Below are positions 8,940-17,743 of a stretch of DNA of 64,000 nucleotides, one piece after another (position 1 is the first letter of the stretch; each line of letters begins with the position of its first letter). The DNA comes from JAKALX01 sp964508715 (GTDB lineage Bacteria > Chloroflexota > Dehalococcoidia > Tepidiformales > Tepidiformaceae), in the NCBI GenBank assembly GCA_964508715.1, contig CAZDUX010000001.1:62001-126000 (forward strand). The letters run 5' to 3'. The position numbers were made by a program, and so were the translations under genes. The notes beneath the pieces are model-generated. The model saw only the letters and a list, made by a program, of their open reading frames with translations, had not been told where the DNA came from and searched no databases.

Positions 8940-9568
8940 TGCGACTGATTCTTATTCGCCACGGAGAGTCAGAGGGAAATGCGAGCGGTGTCGTCCAGGG
9001 ACGGCTCGACTTTGGCCTCAGCGAGCGCGGCGAACGGCAGGCCATGGCAACGGCGGCCCGGCTTCACGACCTGGAGGTCGAACGAATCATCGCGAGCCCC
9101 CTGCGCCGTGCAACCGAGACCGCACGGGCTATTGCCGAGCCTCACGGCCTGGCGGTGGAACTCGAACCGGCACTCATGGAGTACGACATTGGTATAGTTA
9201 GCGGCCTGACCGGTGCTGAGATCCGGGAACGCCATCCGGAGGTTGCCGCCGCCTATGCGCGGGGCGAACGGCCGCGCTTTCCCGGTGAGGAGGGCAGAGA
9301 GGCCTTTCGCCAGCGTATTGCTGGCCTTGTCGATTCCATCCATCGTTCGGAGAGTGCGGAGACAGTCGTAGCCGTTGCACACGGTGGCGTGGTCAATGCG
9401 ATTTGCGGGATTGTGCTCGGGCTCGACATTCGGCGCCCGGGTGTCTTCCAGGTCGCGAACTGCTCGCTGACGGAGTTGGTCACGGATCGGGCCGGGCGCC
9501 TGGTGCTGCGGCGGCACAACGACGTTTGTCATCTCGATGGACTGCTCACGACAACCGACCGGGGTTAG
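8939..9568 (+). CDS. histidine phosphatase family protein (phosphoglycerate mutase-like)
   Basis: 209 residues. LIRHGESEGN near the N-terminus carries the phospho-accepting His of the RHG motif; the second Arg/Glu set follows (SPLRRATETARA), and VVAVAHGGVVNAI carries the second catalytic His. The family includes cofactor-dependent phosphoglycerate mutases, CobC-type phosphatases and broad phosphatases; the sequence does not decide between them, though length and the GVVNAICG region favour a phosphatase. Starts inside the stop codon of the 37-codon ORF. Its 3' end overlaps the convergent ctaB by four bases. Confidence 0.88.
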   Translation: MRLILIRHGESEGNASGVVQGRLDFGLSERGERQAMATAARLHDLEVERIIASPLRRATETARAIAEPHGLAVELEPALMEYDIGIVSGLTGAEIRERHPEVAAAYARGERPRFPGEEGREAFRQRIAGLVDSIHRSESAETVVAVAHGGVVNAICGIVLGLDIRRPGVFQVANCSLTELVTDRAGRLVLRRHNDVCHLDGLLTTTDRG

Positions 9569-10470
9569 CCGAGGATCAGCGCATCCAGGCCCATCGCGGC
9601 AAACACGATCGCGAGGTAGAGCAGCGAGTAACTGAACAGGCGCATCGGCGAAGTCGTATCGGGCGACTTCCAGAGCTGCCATGCGAGTGCAATGAACACC
9701 AGGCCGCTTACAACGGCACTCCCCAGGTAGATCCAGCCAAGGTCTCCCGCCGGACCAAGGACCAACGTCACGGCTACGAGCAGCACGGTGTACATGAGCA
9801 CCTGTGTGCGCGTATGGGCGGGCCCCTTCATGACCGGGAGCATCGGGACGTGGGCCTCCTGGTAGTCGGTGCGCACACGCAACGCGAGTGCCCAGAAATG
9901 TGGCGGCGTCCAGAAGAAGACGATCGCGAACATAACGACCGAAGCCCAGGACACGTCTCCCGTTACCGCAGCCCACCCAACCATCGGCGGGAATGCACCT
10001 GCTGCTCCCCCGATGACGATGTTCTGTGGTGTGCGCCGCTTGAGCCACATCGTGTAGATCAGGACGTAGAAGAGGAGCGCAGAAAGCGAGAGGAGAGCCG
10101 CAACCACGTTGGTTGTAACCGCCAGGAAGAGGAAGGCAAATGCCCCGAGCCCGATGCCGAATGTCAGCGCCTGGTTGGGGTGAATCGCCCCGGTCACCAG
10201 TGGACGGTTCCGGGTCCGACGCATGACCGCGTCGATGTCACGGTCGTACCAGCAGTTGAGCGTGTTCGCGCCGCCAGCCGAGAGAGTCCCGCCGATGAGG
10301 GTTGCCAGGACAAGCCACGTTCCGGGCCAGCCGCGGTCGGCAACCATCATCGCTGGCACCGTCGTGACAAGCAGGAGCGCGATGATCCCTGGCTTCGTCA
10401 GCGCGACGTAGTTGCGAATGGTTGCAAGCCAGAGCGGCCGGGAGGTGATCGCGAATGTGTCGACGCTCAT
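9565..10470 (-). CDS. ctaB: protoheme IX farnesyltransferase (heme O synthase)
   Basis: Integral membrane UbiA-type prenyltransferase that adds a farnesyl group to heme b to make heme O for terminal oxidases. 301 residues from the ATG at 10470. The Asp-rich motif NTLNCWYDRDIDAVMRRT and the second motif YTMWLKRRTPQNIVIGG are intact, with about nine hydrophobic segments. The start overlaps the ctaA stop (ATGA), giving a ctaA-ctaB operon; a longer frame upstream only reads through ctaA. Together the pair makes heme A, pointing to an aa3-type oxidase elsewhere in the genome. Confidence 0.95.
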   Translation of the reverse strand: MSVDTFAITSRPLWLATIRNYVALTKPGIIALLLVTTVPAMMVADRGWPGTWLVLATLIGGTLSAGGANTLNCWYDRDIDAVMRRTRNRPLVTGAIHPNQALTFGIGLGAFAFLFLAVTTNVVAALLSLSALLFYVLIYTMWLKRRTPQNIVIGGAAGAFPPMVGWAAVTGDVSWASVVMFAIVFFWTPPHFWALALRVRTDYQEAHVPMLPVMKGPAHTRTQVLMYTVLLVAVTLVLGPAGDLGWIYLGSAVVSGLVFIALAWQLWKSPDTTSPMRLFSYSLLYLAIVFAAMGLDALILG

Positions 10471-11411
10471 GCCGGTGCCTGTAGTTTGCGGACGGGCCGC
10501 TCGTCGAGCCGGGCAGGCGCGGGCGAATAGAAGGTGAAGAGAACGGCAAATGCGAGCACGAACCAGATCCCCGCGGCAATGGCCGTGTGTGCCACGGTCA
10601 GCCAATCAGGGAACGTATACCAGACATTGAAGGCGCCGACCATCACCTGCGCAACATAGAGCACGCCTGCGCTAACCGCTGCGGGTGCAGCCCAGAAGAG
10701 TTCGCCGCGGTGTTTCCATGCCGCGTAGACGAAGGCGGCAATCAGGAAGATAAAAAGGCCGGCTATGTAGCGATGGATCATGTGGGTGATCTCCTGGTCA
10801 TCGTTCGCCGGGAGCACCGAGCCATTGCAGAGGGGCCAGCCCTCGCAGGCGGTGCTGGCACCGCTTTCGGCCATGTAACCACCAATCCACATGACTGCTG
10901 CAAGCCATGCGATAGCAGCCACAGCGATCTTCCCTGGAAGCCGCGAGCCAACCGCAAGCGCCTGCAAGTTCTGCCGGTGATCCGGGTCTTCCAGGTACAT
11001 CGAGACAAACGTGGCGATTTCGAAGCCGAGCACCAGCATCGCGGTCACCAGGTGCGTCGCCACGATCTCCGGAGGCAACTCCCGTACCACCGTGATGGCA
11101 CCGAGGACCCCCTGGAAACCAACGAGCGGTACTGCGATCGTGGCTGTCCACGTGATGAACGTGCTGTGACGGTACTCGCGCCAGGCGAGTACTGCCGTTG
11201 CTATGACCAGCAACCCGACCGCTGAGGCGACGAACCGGTGGCTGTACTCGATGATCGCGTGGCGGCTGTTGGGAGGCACCACCCCTCCGTGACACGTTGG
11301 CCAGTCGGGACAACCCAGTCCCGACCCGGTAGCACGGACGTAAGCGCCGATGGCGACGAGGAGAAGCGTCAGAATGGCGGTGGCAAGAGCTAGTCGCTGG
11401 GCAAGCTTCAT
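10467..11411 (-). CDS. ctaA: heme A synthase
   Basis: Oxidises the C8 methyl group of heme O to a formyl group. 314 residues, eight predicted membrane helices and conserved heme-ligand histidines (EYSHRF, ATHLVTA, HMIHRY, VAHTAIA). Two extracellular Cys pairs are present, CPDWPTCHGG and CEGWPLCNG, as in the two-pair bacterial class. ATG at 11411 (MKLAQRLAL) is preferred; a GTG at 11462 would prepend a basic non-family extension. First gene of the ctaA-ctaB pair, with a 4-base overlap to ctaB. Confidence 0.94.
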   Translation of the reverse strand: MKLAQRLALATAILTLLLVAIGAYVRATGSGLGCPDWPTCHGGVVPPNSRHAIIEYSHRFVASAVGLLVIATAVLAWREYRHSTFITWTATIAVPLVGFQGVLGAITVVRELPPEIVATHLVTAMLVLGFEIATFVSMYLEDPDHRQNLQALAVGSRLPGKIAVAAIAWLAAVMWIGGYMAESGASTACEGWPLCNGSVLPANDDQEITHMIHRYIAGLFIFLIAAFVYAAWKHRGELFWAAPAAVSAGVLYVAQVMVGAFNVWYTFPDWLTVAHTAIAAGIWFVLAFAVLFTFYSPAPARLDERPVRKLQAPA

Positions 11412-11606
11412 TCGGTGTGTCTGCGAACCCTTTCCCGCGCGCGTCGCTGCGCGTGTTGCCACAGTTGCTCGTCAATCAAAGACAGGTATGACCGGCAGAG
11501 TATGCTCGCCGGGCTTCCCTCGGCTCATCTGCCACGCCTAATCGTCGCATGTTGCATTGCCTTGCGCCACAGATGACAGAAACAGCATTTACGACATACA
11601 TGACCC

Positions 11607-12617
11607 CTAGAAACCCTGTGAACCGTCGACCCATCGGAGCCCGTCGACGAGCACCCCCGATACCGATACCTCCCAGTGCAAGTGAGGTCCCGACGACAGC
11701 CCGGTGCTCCCGACCTTCCCAATGACCTCTCCCCGGGTCACATGGTCGCCCGGCCGGACATCGAGCTCCGACATGTGTCCATAGCCAGTGAAGACACCAC
11801 CGCCGTGATCGATGATCACCATGTTCCCCCTGACATCGAGGAGTTCGGCCAGCACGACGGTCCCGTCGTTCGCGGCAAGTACTGGCGTGCCCTGTGCCAG
11901 CCCGAGGTCGGTGCCGCCATGGTGCCCCGATACGGGCCCTCCATTGAACGAACGTTGCTCGCCGAAGTAACCGCTCACATCCGATGGAAGAACTTCCGGG
12001 TGCCCGGGAATGGGTGAAATCCAGCGATCGAGCCACATTCTCGGCGACACAATGGCGTAGATGGCATTCAGCCTGTCTTGCTCACGAATACCGACGTTCG
12101 GGTCCTGCAGAACACCGCCTCCAGAATCGGGCGGGAGGTCGATGTAGTCGACCGTCCACTGGGTCTTGCGAACGGTGAACGGCCGCTCATAGTGGTAGCT
12201 CTGTCCCTGTGCGTCGCGCACATCGACGATAACGGTGGTTGCGCCAGGCGGATCTTCGGTGCCGAAGGCCACGTAACCGGCGAGGTTCCCACCCTGGTTC
12301 ATCAGCGGGTATGTGCGTCCGAATACGGACGCTGTTCCCGAGACAACCCGTTCAGCGGTGATGAGAAACGCGCCGCCCTGGAATGCTGATTGACTCGAGA
12401 AGTTGACGACGGGCTCGATGCCGTCGCGTGCGAGTTCTGCCAGGCGCCGCTCGTACGGGCGGCCGCTGGCGCTGTAGGCCGTGTGCTGAGGCGAGGCCGT
12501 GGCCGTTGGTGTTGCCGCTGCCGCTCGCCCCGGCTGTCCCGATGTTTCGTGCACCAGGAGCAGCAGCGGTAAGAGAGCGAAGGCTGCAAGCAGCCCGCCG
12601 GTCAAGAATCGCTTCAT
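11607..12617 (-). CDS. secreted M23 (LytM-type) peptidase
   Basis: 336 residues with an N-terminal signal peptide (MKRFLTGGLLAAFALLPLLLLV), a Thr/Ala/Pro linker, an Ig-like middle region and a C-terminal LytM domain. The zinc site is intact: HHGGTDLG (HxxxD) and HLHWEV (HxH). M23 enzymes cut peptidoglycan cross-bridges or activate amidases. A separate minus-strand unit downstream of the PH-domain gene with its own gap. No LysM or SPOR targeting domain is visible. Confidence 0.92.
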   Translation of the reverse strand: MKRFLTGGLLAAFALLPLLLLVHETSGQPGRAAAATPTATASPQHTAYSASGRPYERRLAELARDGIEPVVNFSSQSAFQGGAFLITAERVVSGTASVFGRTYPLMNQGGNLAGYVAFGTEDPPGATTVIVDVRDAQGQSYHYERPFTVRKTQWTVDYIDLPPDSGGGVLQDPNVGIREQDRLNAIYAIVSPRMWLDRWISPIPGHPEVLPSDVSGYFGEQRSFNGGPVSGHHGGTDLGLAQGTPVLAANDGTVVLAELLDVRGNMVIIDHGGGVFTGYGHMSELDVRPGDHVTRGEVIGKVGSTGLSSGPHLHWEVSVSGVLVDGLRWVDGSQGF

Positions 12618-12662
12618 AGCCGAAAGGCTACTCCACCGGCGCCGGAGGGAGGAAACGCCCGT

Positions 12663-13226
12663 TTACCCGGCTGGCCGGGCGAGCGACCGCCGTGCAGCAT
12701 CGCGTGCGGCATCGATTGTTTGAAGAACCTGCTGTGGATTGGGCACGCCCGAGAGGATGAAGTTCGGGCGCTCCGCGGCTGTCTGGCAGCGAACCTCGCC
12801 GAAGTTGAAGGCGGTCGCAAGAACACCGCTACGCACAATTGCGATGTCTTCCACGTCGGTAAGGTCGGCGCTCGCGAGGCTGCTCTTGAACCAATTCGGC
12901 CGCAGACCATCGATGATGCGCTGGTTCGTCACCACCCAGATATCGTTCGAGTACTTGTACCAGGTGAAGTAGGCACGAATTCCCCAGTAGATGATCAGGA
13001 CGGCATCGAGGATGAGCACGACTTTGCCGCCGATTCCATCGAAACCTGCCAGCTTCGCGGTCAGGACGGTTATAGCCGCAACCGGGATGACGCCGAAGAG
13101 GACGGCAAGAGCCACTTTCGACCAGAGGAAGACCCAGTGGCGCCGTGTGAAGAGCAGCACCTGTTCGTTGGCCTGCAGTGCGAAGGGCAGGTGATGATTG
13201 AGCGTTGCGGCTGAGGGCTGGGTCAT
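12663..13226 (-). CDS. membrane protein with bacterial PH domain
   Basis: 187 residues. Two hydrophobic segments (VFLWSKVALAVLFGVIPVAAITVL and VVLILDAVLIIYWGIRAYF) precede a bacterial PH domain of the YdbS/YdbT type, recognised from YSNDIWVVTNQRIIDG and the DVEDIAIVRSG...FNFGEVRCQTA strand pattern. A likely small inner-membrane protein of unknown role. Overlaps the start of the gene at 13223-13558 by four bases in the same direction, so the two are probably cotranslated. Confidence 0.8.
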   Translation of the reverse strand: MTQPSAATLNHHLPFALQANEQVLLFTRRHWVFLWSKVALAVLFGVIPVAAITVLTAKLAGFDGIGGKVVLILDAVLIIYWGIRAYFTWYKYSNDIWVVTNQRIIDGLRPNWFKSSLASADLTDVEDIAIVRSGVLATAFNFGEVRCQTAAERPNFILSGVPNPQQVLQTIDAARDAARRSLARPAG

Positions 13227-13558
13227 CTGGCGTCCCTCCGGCGAGCCTCACAGGCGTTTTCGAGGTACGGCGCCAGGGCGTCAAACACCTCGGTGCCGCC
13301 GGTTGCGCATGGTACCGCAAACCACCGTCCGAACCGCACACCCGGTCGTGGGGTCCACGGTTCGGCCGCGAACTGTTTCACCAGGACGAGATCATCGCCC
13401 GGCGCCGGGCGCAGACAAACGCATTCTCCAGAGACGATCGCGAACATCCGCCCGCAAACGAGGTAGCAATGTGCGCCGAACATCGGCATCGCACTCACGC
13501 CGGTCAGTGCCATCAGGAGCGGGTCACACGTATCGCGAAGCGCAGCCGAATAGGCCAC
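13223..13558 (-). CDS. TfoX N-terminal domain protein
   Basis: 111 residues. The MFGAHCYLVCGRMFAIVSGECVCLR core matches the TfoX/Sxy N-terminal domain, which in enterics is part of a competence regulator; small stand-alone versions are common and mostly uncharacterised. Lies five bases after ilvD and overlaps the PH-domain gene, so it belongs to an ilvD-tfoX-PH transcription unit. A role in competence is not implied here. Confidence 0.78.
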   Translation of the reverse strand: MAYSAALRDTCDPLLMALTGVSAMPMFGAHCYLVCGRMFAIVSGECVCLRPAPGDDLVLVKQFAAEPWTPRPGVRFGRWFAVPCATGGTEVFDALAPYLENACEARRRDAR

Positions 13559-13563
13559 CGGGA

Positions 13564-15237
13564 TCAGCTCGTGACTGCGCCCTCAGCGGCACTCGACACC
13601 AGCCTGGCGTACTTCGCAAAGACACCCGTGGTGTAACGCGGTGGCAGCGGCTTCCAATCGACTCGCCGGCGCTCAAGCTCAGCTGCATCGATTTCGACGT
13701 CGAGACGCCGGTTGGGGATGTCGACCGAGATCATGTCACCCTCGCGTACGAGGCCGATCGGCCCGCCGACCGCTGCTTCGGGTGCAACGTGACCTGCCAT
13801 CAGGCCGCGTGTTGCGCCGCTGAAGCGCCCATCGGTGAGGAGGGCGACGGTCTCGCCAAGGCCTTCTCCGACGAGTGCGGCCGTCACGCCGAGCATCTCC
13901 CGCATACCAGGCCCGCCCTTCGGCCCTTCGTTGCGGATGACCACTACGTCACCTTCGCGAATCTGCCGGGCCGAGACGGCTGCGAAGGCGTCCTCCTCGC
14001 ATTCAAACACACGCGCGGGCCCGCGATGAGTCATCCGCTCGTGTCCGGCTACCTTGATGACGCAGCCATCCGGCGCGAGGTTGCCCTTGAGGATCACGAG
14101 GCCACCGGTCGGTTTGAGGGCACGCTCAACCGGCAGGACCACATCCTGCCCTGGCTCTTCCTGGGCGAGGGCCGCTTCCTCGGCGATCGTCTTGCCGGTG
14201 ATCGTTTGCTGCGAACCATCGAGCTTCCCGGCCTCGAGCAGCCGCTTCGCGAGCAGTCGTGTCCCTCCAGCGTGGTCCATGTCATTCGCGACATACCGCC
14301 CACCAGGGCGAAGGTCGCCAATGAGTGGCGTGTCGGTGCTCACGATGTCGAAGTCGTCGATATTCAGCGGAACCCCCACTTCACGCGCGAGGGCGAGCAG
14401 ATGAAGGACCACATTCGTAGAGCCGCCCGTTGAGGCCGCGCAGCGAATACCGTTTTCGAAGGCGCTGCGTGTAAGGAGTTCGCGCGGCTTGAGGCCGCGG
14501 TTCAGGACGTCCATTACCAGGCGGCCAGCCTCAAAGCCAACGGCATCCTTGCGGACATCCGTTGCACCCGGGCCGCCGCTCCCCATCGGGGCAATGCCAA
14601 GGAACTCCATCACGGTTGCCATCGTGTTTGCTGTGTACTGGGCGCCACAGGCACCCGCGCCGGGGCACGCCGCATCCTCAATCTCCTCGAGCTCCGCATC
14701 GGTGATCTTGCCGGCGGCGTGCGCGCCCACACCCTCGAAGACATCCTGGATGGTGATGTCCTTGCCGTGCAGGTGGCCAGGGGCGATTGACCCGCTGTAA
14801 AGGATCAGTCCGGGAAGGTTGAGGCGGGCAAGCGCCATTGCGCCACCGGGGATCGTCTTGTCGCAGCCGACGATAATCACGGCGGCATCGAACGAATAGC
14901 CAACACCGCACAACTCGATCGAGTCGGCGATAACCTCCCGGCTGATGAGCGACGCTTTCATCCCTTCGGTACCCATCGAGACGCCGTCGCTGATGGAGAT
15001 CGTGTTGACTTCCATGGGAGTTCCGCCCGCGGCGCGGATGCCCGACATCACCTGCTGCGCGAGCGAACGCTGACTGAAATTGCAGGGCATCGTGCCGATC
15101 CAGCAATGGGCGACCATGACGAGCGGCTTCTTCAGGTCCTCGCTCGTGAGGCCGATCGACTTGAGATACGAGCGGGTGGGGGCACGGTCGGGTCCATCGA
15201 CCATGATGCGGCTATGCTGACGGGTGTCGTAGGACAT
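13564..15237 (-). CDS. ilvD: dihydroxy-acid dehydratase
   Basis: Fe-S dehydratase of branched-chain amino acid synthesis (2,3-dihydroxy-isovalerate to 2-oxoisovalerate). 557 residues, the usual length. Cluster and active-site motifs are present: CDKTIPGGAM, CPGAGACGAQYTANTMATVMEFLG, and the C-terminal TDGRFSG region with GHVAPEAA. ATG at 15237 behind GGAG on the minus strand. No other ilv gene is in the window. Divergent from the HxlR regulator at 15432. Confidence 0.96.
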   Translation of the reverse strand: MSYDTRQHSRIMVDGPDRAPTRSYLKSIGLTSEDLKKPLVMVAHCWIGTMPCNFSQRSLAQQVMSGIRAAGGTPMEVNTISISDGVSMGTEGMKASLISREVIADSIELCGVGYSFDAAVIIVGCDKTIPGGAMALARLNLPGLILYSGSIAPGHLHGKDITIQDVFEGVGAHAAGKITDAELEEIEDAACPGAGACGAQYTANTMATVMEFLGIAPMGSGGPGATDVRKDAVGFEAGRLVMDVLNRGLKPRELLTRSAFENGIRCAASTGGSTNVVLHLLALAREVGVPLNIDDFDIVSTDTPLIGDLRPGGRYVANDMDHAGGTRLLAKRLLEAGKLDGSQQTITGKTIAEEAALAQEEPGQDVVLPVERALKPTGGLVILKGNLAPDGCVIKVAGHERMTHRGPARVFECEEDAFAAVSARQIREGDVVVIRNEGPKGGPGMREMLGVTAALVGEGLGETVALLTDGRFSGATRGLMAGHVAPEAAVGGPIGLVREGDMISVDIPNRRLDVEIDAAELERRRVDWKPLPPRYTTGVFAKYARLVSSAAEGAVTS

Positions 15238-15416
15238 AACGGAGGGCTCCAGGTGCGCCGGAATGGCGCGAGGGTGTGCAGGAAGTCTAGCCCAGTCGAC
15301 CGGTTGATTCGAATCGCTGGAACCGTCTGTGTGTCTGGATGCTGCTGCGGCCGGGTGCGACAGACCATGCCCTGAATGCGCTCCGCAACAGGCGAACTCA
15401 TCCGCGTAAACGGCCG

Positions 15417-15425
15417 TGATATGAT
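15417..15425 (+). promoter_or_regulatory. extended -10 promoter giving a leaderless HxlR mRNA
   Basis: TGA followed by TATGAT (15420-15425) is an extended -10. Initiation seven bases on falls at the ATG at 15432, so the mRNA would begin with the start codon. No Shine-Dalgarno site is present, in agreement. Confidence 0.5.
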
Positions 15426-15431
15426 CCCATC

Positions 15432-15911
15432 ATGCGCAGGACCAGTTTCGCCGAAATGAACTGCTCGGTGGCCCGAACCCTCGAGGTTGTGGGTGAATGG
15501 TGGACGATGCTCGTCGTTCGCGAGGCATTCAACGGCACCCGGCGATTCGATGACTTCCAGGCGCGCCTCGGTATCGCCCGCAACGTCCTCGCAACGCGGC
15601 TCCAGAGCCTCGTCGACCACGGGATCCTCGAGCGGCGGCGTTACCAGGAGCGCCCCGAGCGATTCGAATACCGCCTCACCGACAAAGGACGCGACCTCTA
15701 CCCCGTGCTCATCACCATGATGCGCTGGGGCGACAAGTGGGAGGCTGGCCCTGAGGGACCACCCGTGCGCCTTGTTCATGAGTTGTGCCAGCATGAGCCC
15801 GATCCGGTGCTGACCTGTTCCCATTGCGGTGAACGCATCAATGCTCGCCAGATGCGTGCCGAGGGAATTGAGCGCGTCCGCCCGGCCCGATTAGCCGGCC
15901 TCAATTCCTGA
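15432..15911 (+). CDS. HxlR-family regulator with C-terminal zinc-ribbon-like tail
   Basis: 159 residues. NCSVARTLEVVGEWWTMLVVRE and FDDFQARLGIARNVLATRLQSLVDHGILERRRYQ form the HxlR winged helix. The C-terminus adds LTCSHCGERI, and a histidine and a cysteine a little upstream (HELCQHE) could complete a metal site. Second HxlR protein in the window; both have Cys-containing tails. The divergent neighbour is ilvD, but HxlR proteins do not normally regulate branched-chain synthesis, so the target is open. Appears to be translated from a leaderless mRNA. Confidence 0.86.
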   Translation: MRRTSFAEMNCSVARTLEVVGEWWTMLVVREAFNGTRRFDDFQARLGIARNVLATRLQSLVDHGILERRRYQERPERFEYRLTDKGRDLYPVLITMMRWGDKWEAGPEGPPVRLVHELCQHEPDPVLTCSHCGERINARQMRAEGIERVRPARLAGLNS

Positions 15912-15961
15912 GCCGCGCGACCGTGTCCACAAGGTCGCATGGCAGCAGGGCACCCGGGGCT

Positions 15962-16696
15962 TCAAACGAGGGGCCACGGGTAGTGCCGCTCGGCGCCAGG
16001 GCGGGGGAACGTCCCGGATGAGAGCAGCTGTCGCATCCGCTTGACGAGTGCTTCGGGTTCACCTGTGTGGAGCAGACCAAGGAGCGGCTTCGCTTCCTCG
16101 GCTCCTGATTCGAGTGATTCGGCAGCCCGTTCGATGTCGGCCAGTAACTCCGCATCGATGGGTTCACCAACCCAGTCCCAGGCTACGCTTCGGAGCTTGT
16201 AGGCGGGGTGGAAACAGAGTCCGTGGTCGATTCCCCAGATCCGCCCGTTTCCATCGAGAAGGAAGTGGCCGCCTTTTCGGTCCGCATTATTCGTGACGAT
16301 ATCGAACACGCAGATCCGCTTGAGTTGTCGCGCGAGCGCGTCGTTTTCGCGCTGGACAAAGAAGTGCACCTCGGGGTCGTGGCGGATGTACAACTGGAGC
16401 GAGCCGACACCTTCGGGCCCATCCCGGACAACCGTTGGCGGTACCATGGGCCAGTCGAGCAGGCGGGAGAGGCGGTATGCCGCGGCTTCGCGCTTGTAGA
16501 GCTCCCCGGCCGGGAAATCCCAGAGCGGACTTTCGCCACGGTGCGGCTTATAGACCGCTGCGAACCGGGCCTCGTCGCCAGCACACATGGTCGCAAGGAA
16601 GACATAGTTCGCTGAATACGAGAGCGGCCGGCAATCGCCAAACTCGGCCCGCAGCAGCAACTCCTCGACTTCCGCGAACGGGATCTCCTCGACCAT
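15962..16696 (-). CDS. SCO1664-family (PI3/4-kinase-like fold) protein
   Basis: 244 residues from the ATG at 16696. The motif CVFDIVTNNADRKGGHFLLDG followed by GIDHGLCFH matches the catalytic and metal-binding loops of the SCO1664 family (TIGR03843), distantly related to PI3/4-kinases and HipA. In actinobacteria the family is usually next to a histidine phosphatase and a DUF3090 protein; here a histidine phosphatase is 7 kb away. The biochemical role is unknown. Convergent with the HxlR gene. Confidence 0.78.
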   Translation of the reverse strand: MVEEIPFAEVEELLLRAEFGDCRPLSYSANYVFLATMCAGDEARFAAVYKPHRGESPLWDFPAGELYKREAAAYRLSRLLDWPMVPPTVVRDGPEGVGSLQLYIRHDPEVHFFVQRENDALARQLKRICVFDIVTNNADRKGGHFLLDGNGRIWGIDHGLCFHPAYKLRSVAWDWVGEPIDAELLADIERAAESLESGAEEAKPLLGLLHTGEPEALVKRMRQLLSSGTFPRPGAERHYPWPLV

Positions 16697-16743
16697 GACC
16701 CGAGCGTAGCAGATCGCCGGGGCGGCGATGGATCGCCCCGCTA

Positions 16744-17634
16744 TCAGACGGTGATCCACCCACGGAGGACCGTTACGGCTGTTCCCGCGATGCGCACCGC
16801 GGCCGGCTCATCGTCCTCTCCCTCGATCTCGACCTCCACGACTCCGGGGCGACCCATGATATGTCCCTGCTCCACGGTGTAGTGTGCATCGCGAATGAGC
16901 CCGTACTTCCACAGGTAGGCGGCCATTGCCCCGGTCGCGCTTCCCGTCACCGGGTCCTCCGGGATGCCACCCGATGCGGCGTAATGGCGGGCATGGGTGC
17001 GATGCCGTGCGTCGTACGCCTCGAGTGCAAAGACGTGTGTACTGAAGTAGTGACCTACCTGCTCCAGGTCGCTCAGGTGCTGCATATTCGGGTTGAGCCG
17101 CTCGAGGATGGCCAGGGATTTGACCGGCACCATCGCCTGGGGTGTGCCGGTGGAGACGACCTGGACCGGCACGCCCTGCAGCATCTCTGATGGTGCGATA
17201 CCAAGTGCCTGGGCGAAGAGGTTGCGGTCGAGCCGCCGTCCGAACTCGGGCTTCGCCTGCGTCATCACCACTCGCACCGAGCCATGGTCATCGCGTGAGA
17301 GGTCGACCGGCAGTACTCCGATGCTCAGCTCCTGGACCACTCTCGCCGGGCCACCGGAAAGGTCAACACGACCCTCCTCGGCAAGCGTGTGCATGGTCGC
17401 GATCGTCGGGTGACCGGCGAGAGGAATCTCCTTCAGCGGCGTGAAGAAACGGACCCGGAAGTCCGCCACACCCGATGGGAACACAAATGCGGTCTCGCTC
17501 AGGTTCAATTCACGAGCGATGTTCTGCATCTGTGTGTCCGTAAGCCCCTCCGCCCGTGTGACCACGCCGCATGGGTTACCCGAAAACGGCCGGGTGGTGA
17601 AGGCATCAACGATCTTGACCTGGTACTCAGCCAT
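16744..17634 (-). CDS. PhzF-family isomerase
   Basis: 296 residues with two similar halves, typical of the PhzF/diaminopimelate-epimerase fold. The N-terminal motif VDAFTTRPFSGNPCGVV, the catalytic Glu in LNLSETAFV, the LAGHPTIA loop and the second-half GIPEDPVTGSATGAMAAYL loop are intact. Family members isomerise small acids, but most genomic copies have no known substrate. ATG at 17634 selected; the much longer upstream frame runs antisense to the dehydrogenase gene and is not credible. Confidence 0.9.
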   Translation of the reverse strand: MAEYQVKIVDAFTTRPFSGNPCGVVTRAEGLTDTQMQNIARELNLSETAFVFPSGVADFRVRFFTPLKEIPLAGHPTIATMHTLAEEGRVDLSGGPARVVQELSIGVLPVDLSRDDHGSVRVVMTQAKPEFGRRLDRNLFAQALGIAPSEMLQGVPVQVVSTGTPQAMVPVKSLAILERLNPNMQHLSDLEQVGHYFSTHVFALEAYDARHRTHARHYAASGGIPEDPVTGSATGAMAAYLWKYGLIRDAHYTVEQGHIMGRPGVVEVEIEGEDDEPAAVRIAGTAVTVLRGWITV

Positions 17635-17707
17635 GAGGCGGAGCGTACCAGTGCTCGCAGGCAATGGCACGGGCGAATGGGAGGAATGCGCTCCCAGGTC
17701 CATCCGC

Positions 17708-17736
17708 TTGAGAGCCGTGCGCCGAACCTGTACGTT
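17708..17736 (+). promoter_or_regulatory. sigma70-type promoter, leaderless start
   Basis: TTGAGA (17708-17713), 17-base spacer, TACGTT (17731-17736). Transcription would start at about 17743-17744, the first base of the ATG. There is no ribosome site. Confidence 0.45.
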
Positions 17737-17743
17737 GCGGGCG

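Noticed and set aside
13198..14433. 411-codon plus-strand frame
   Set aside because: Antisense to ilvD and neighbours, with Arg/His/Pro-rich composition.
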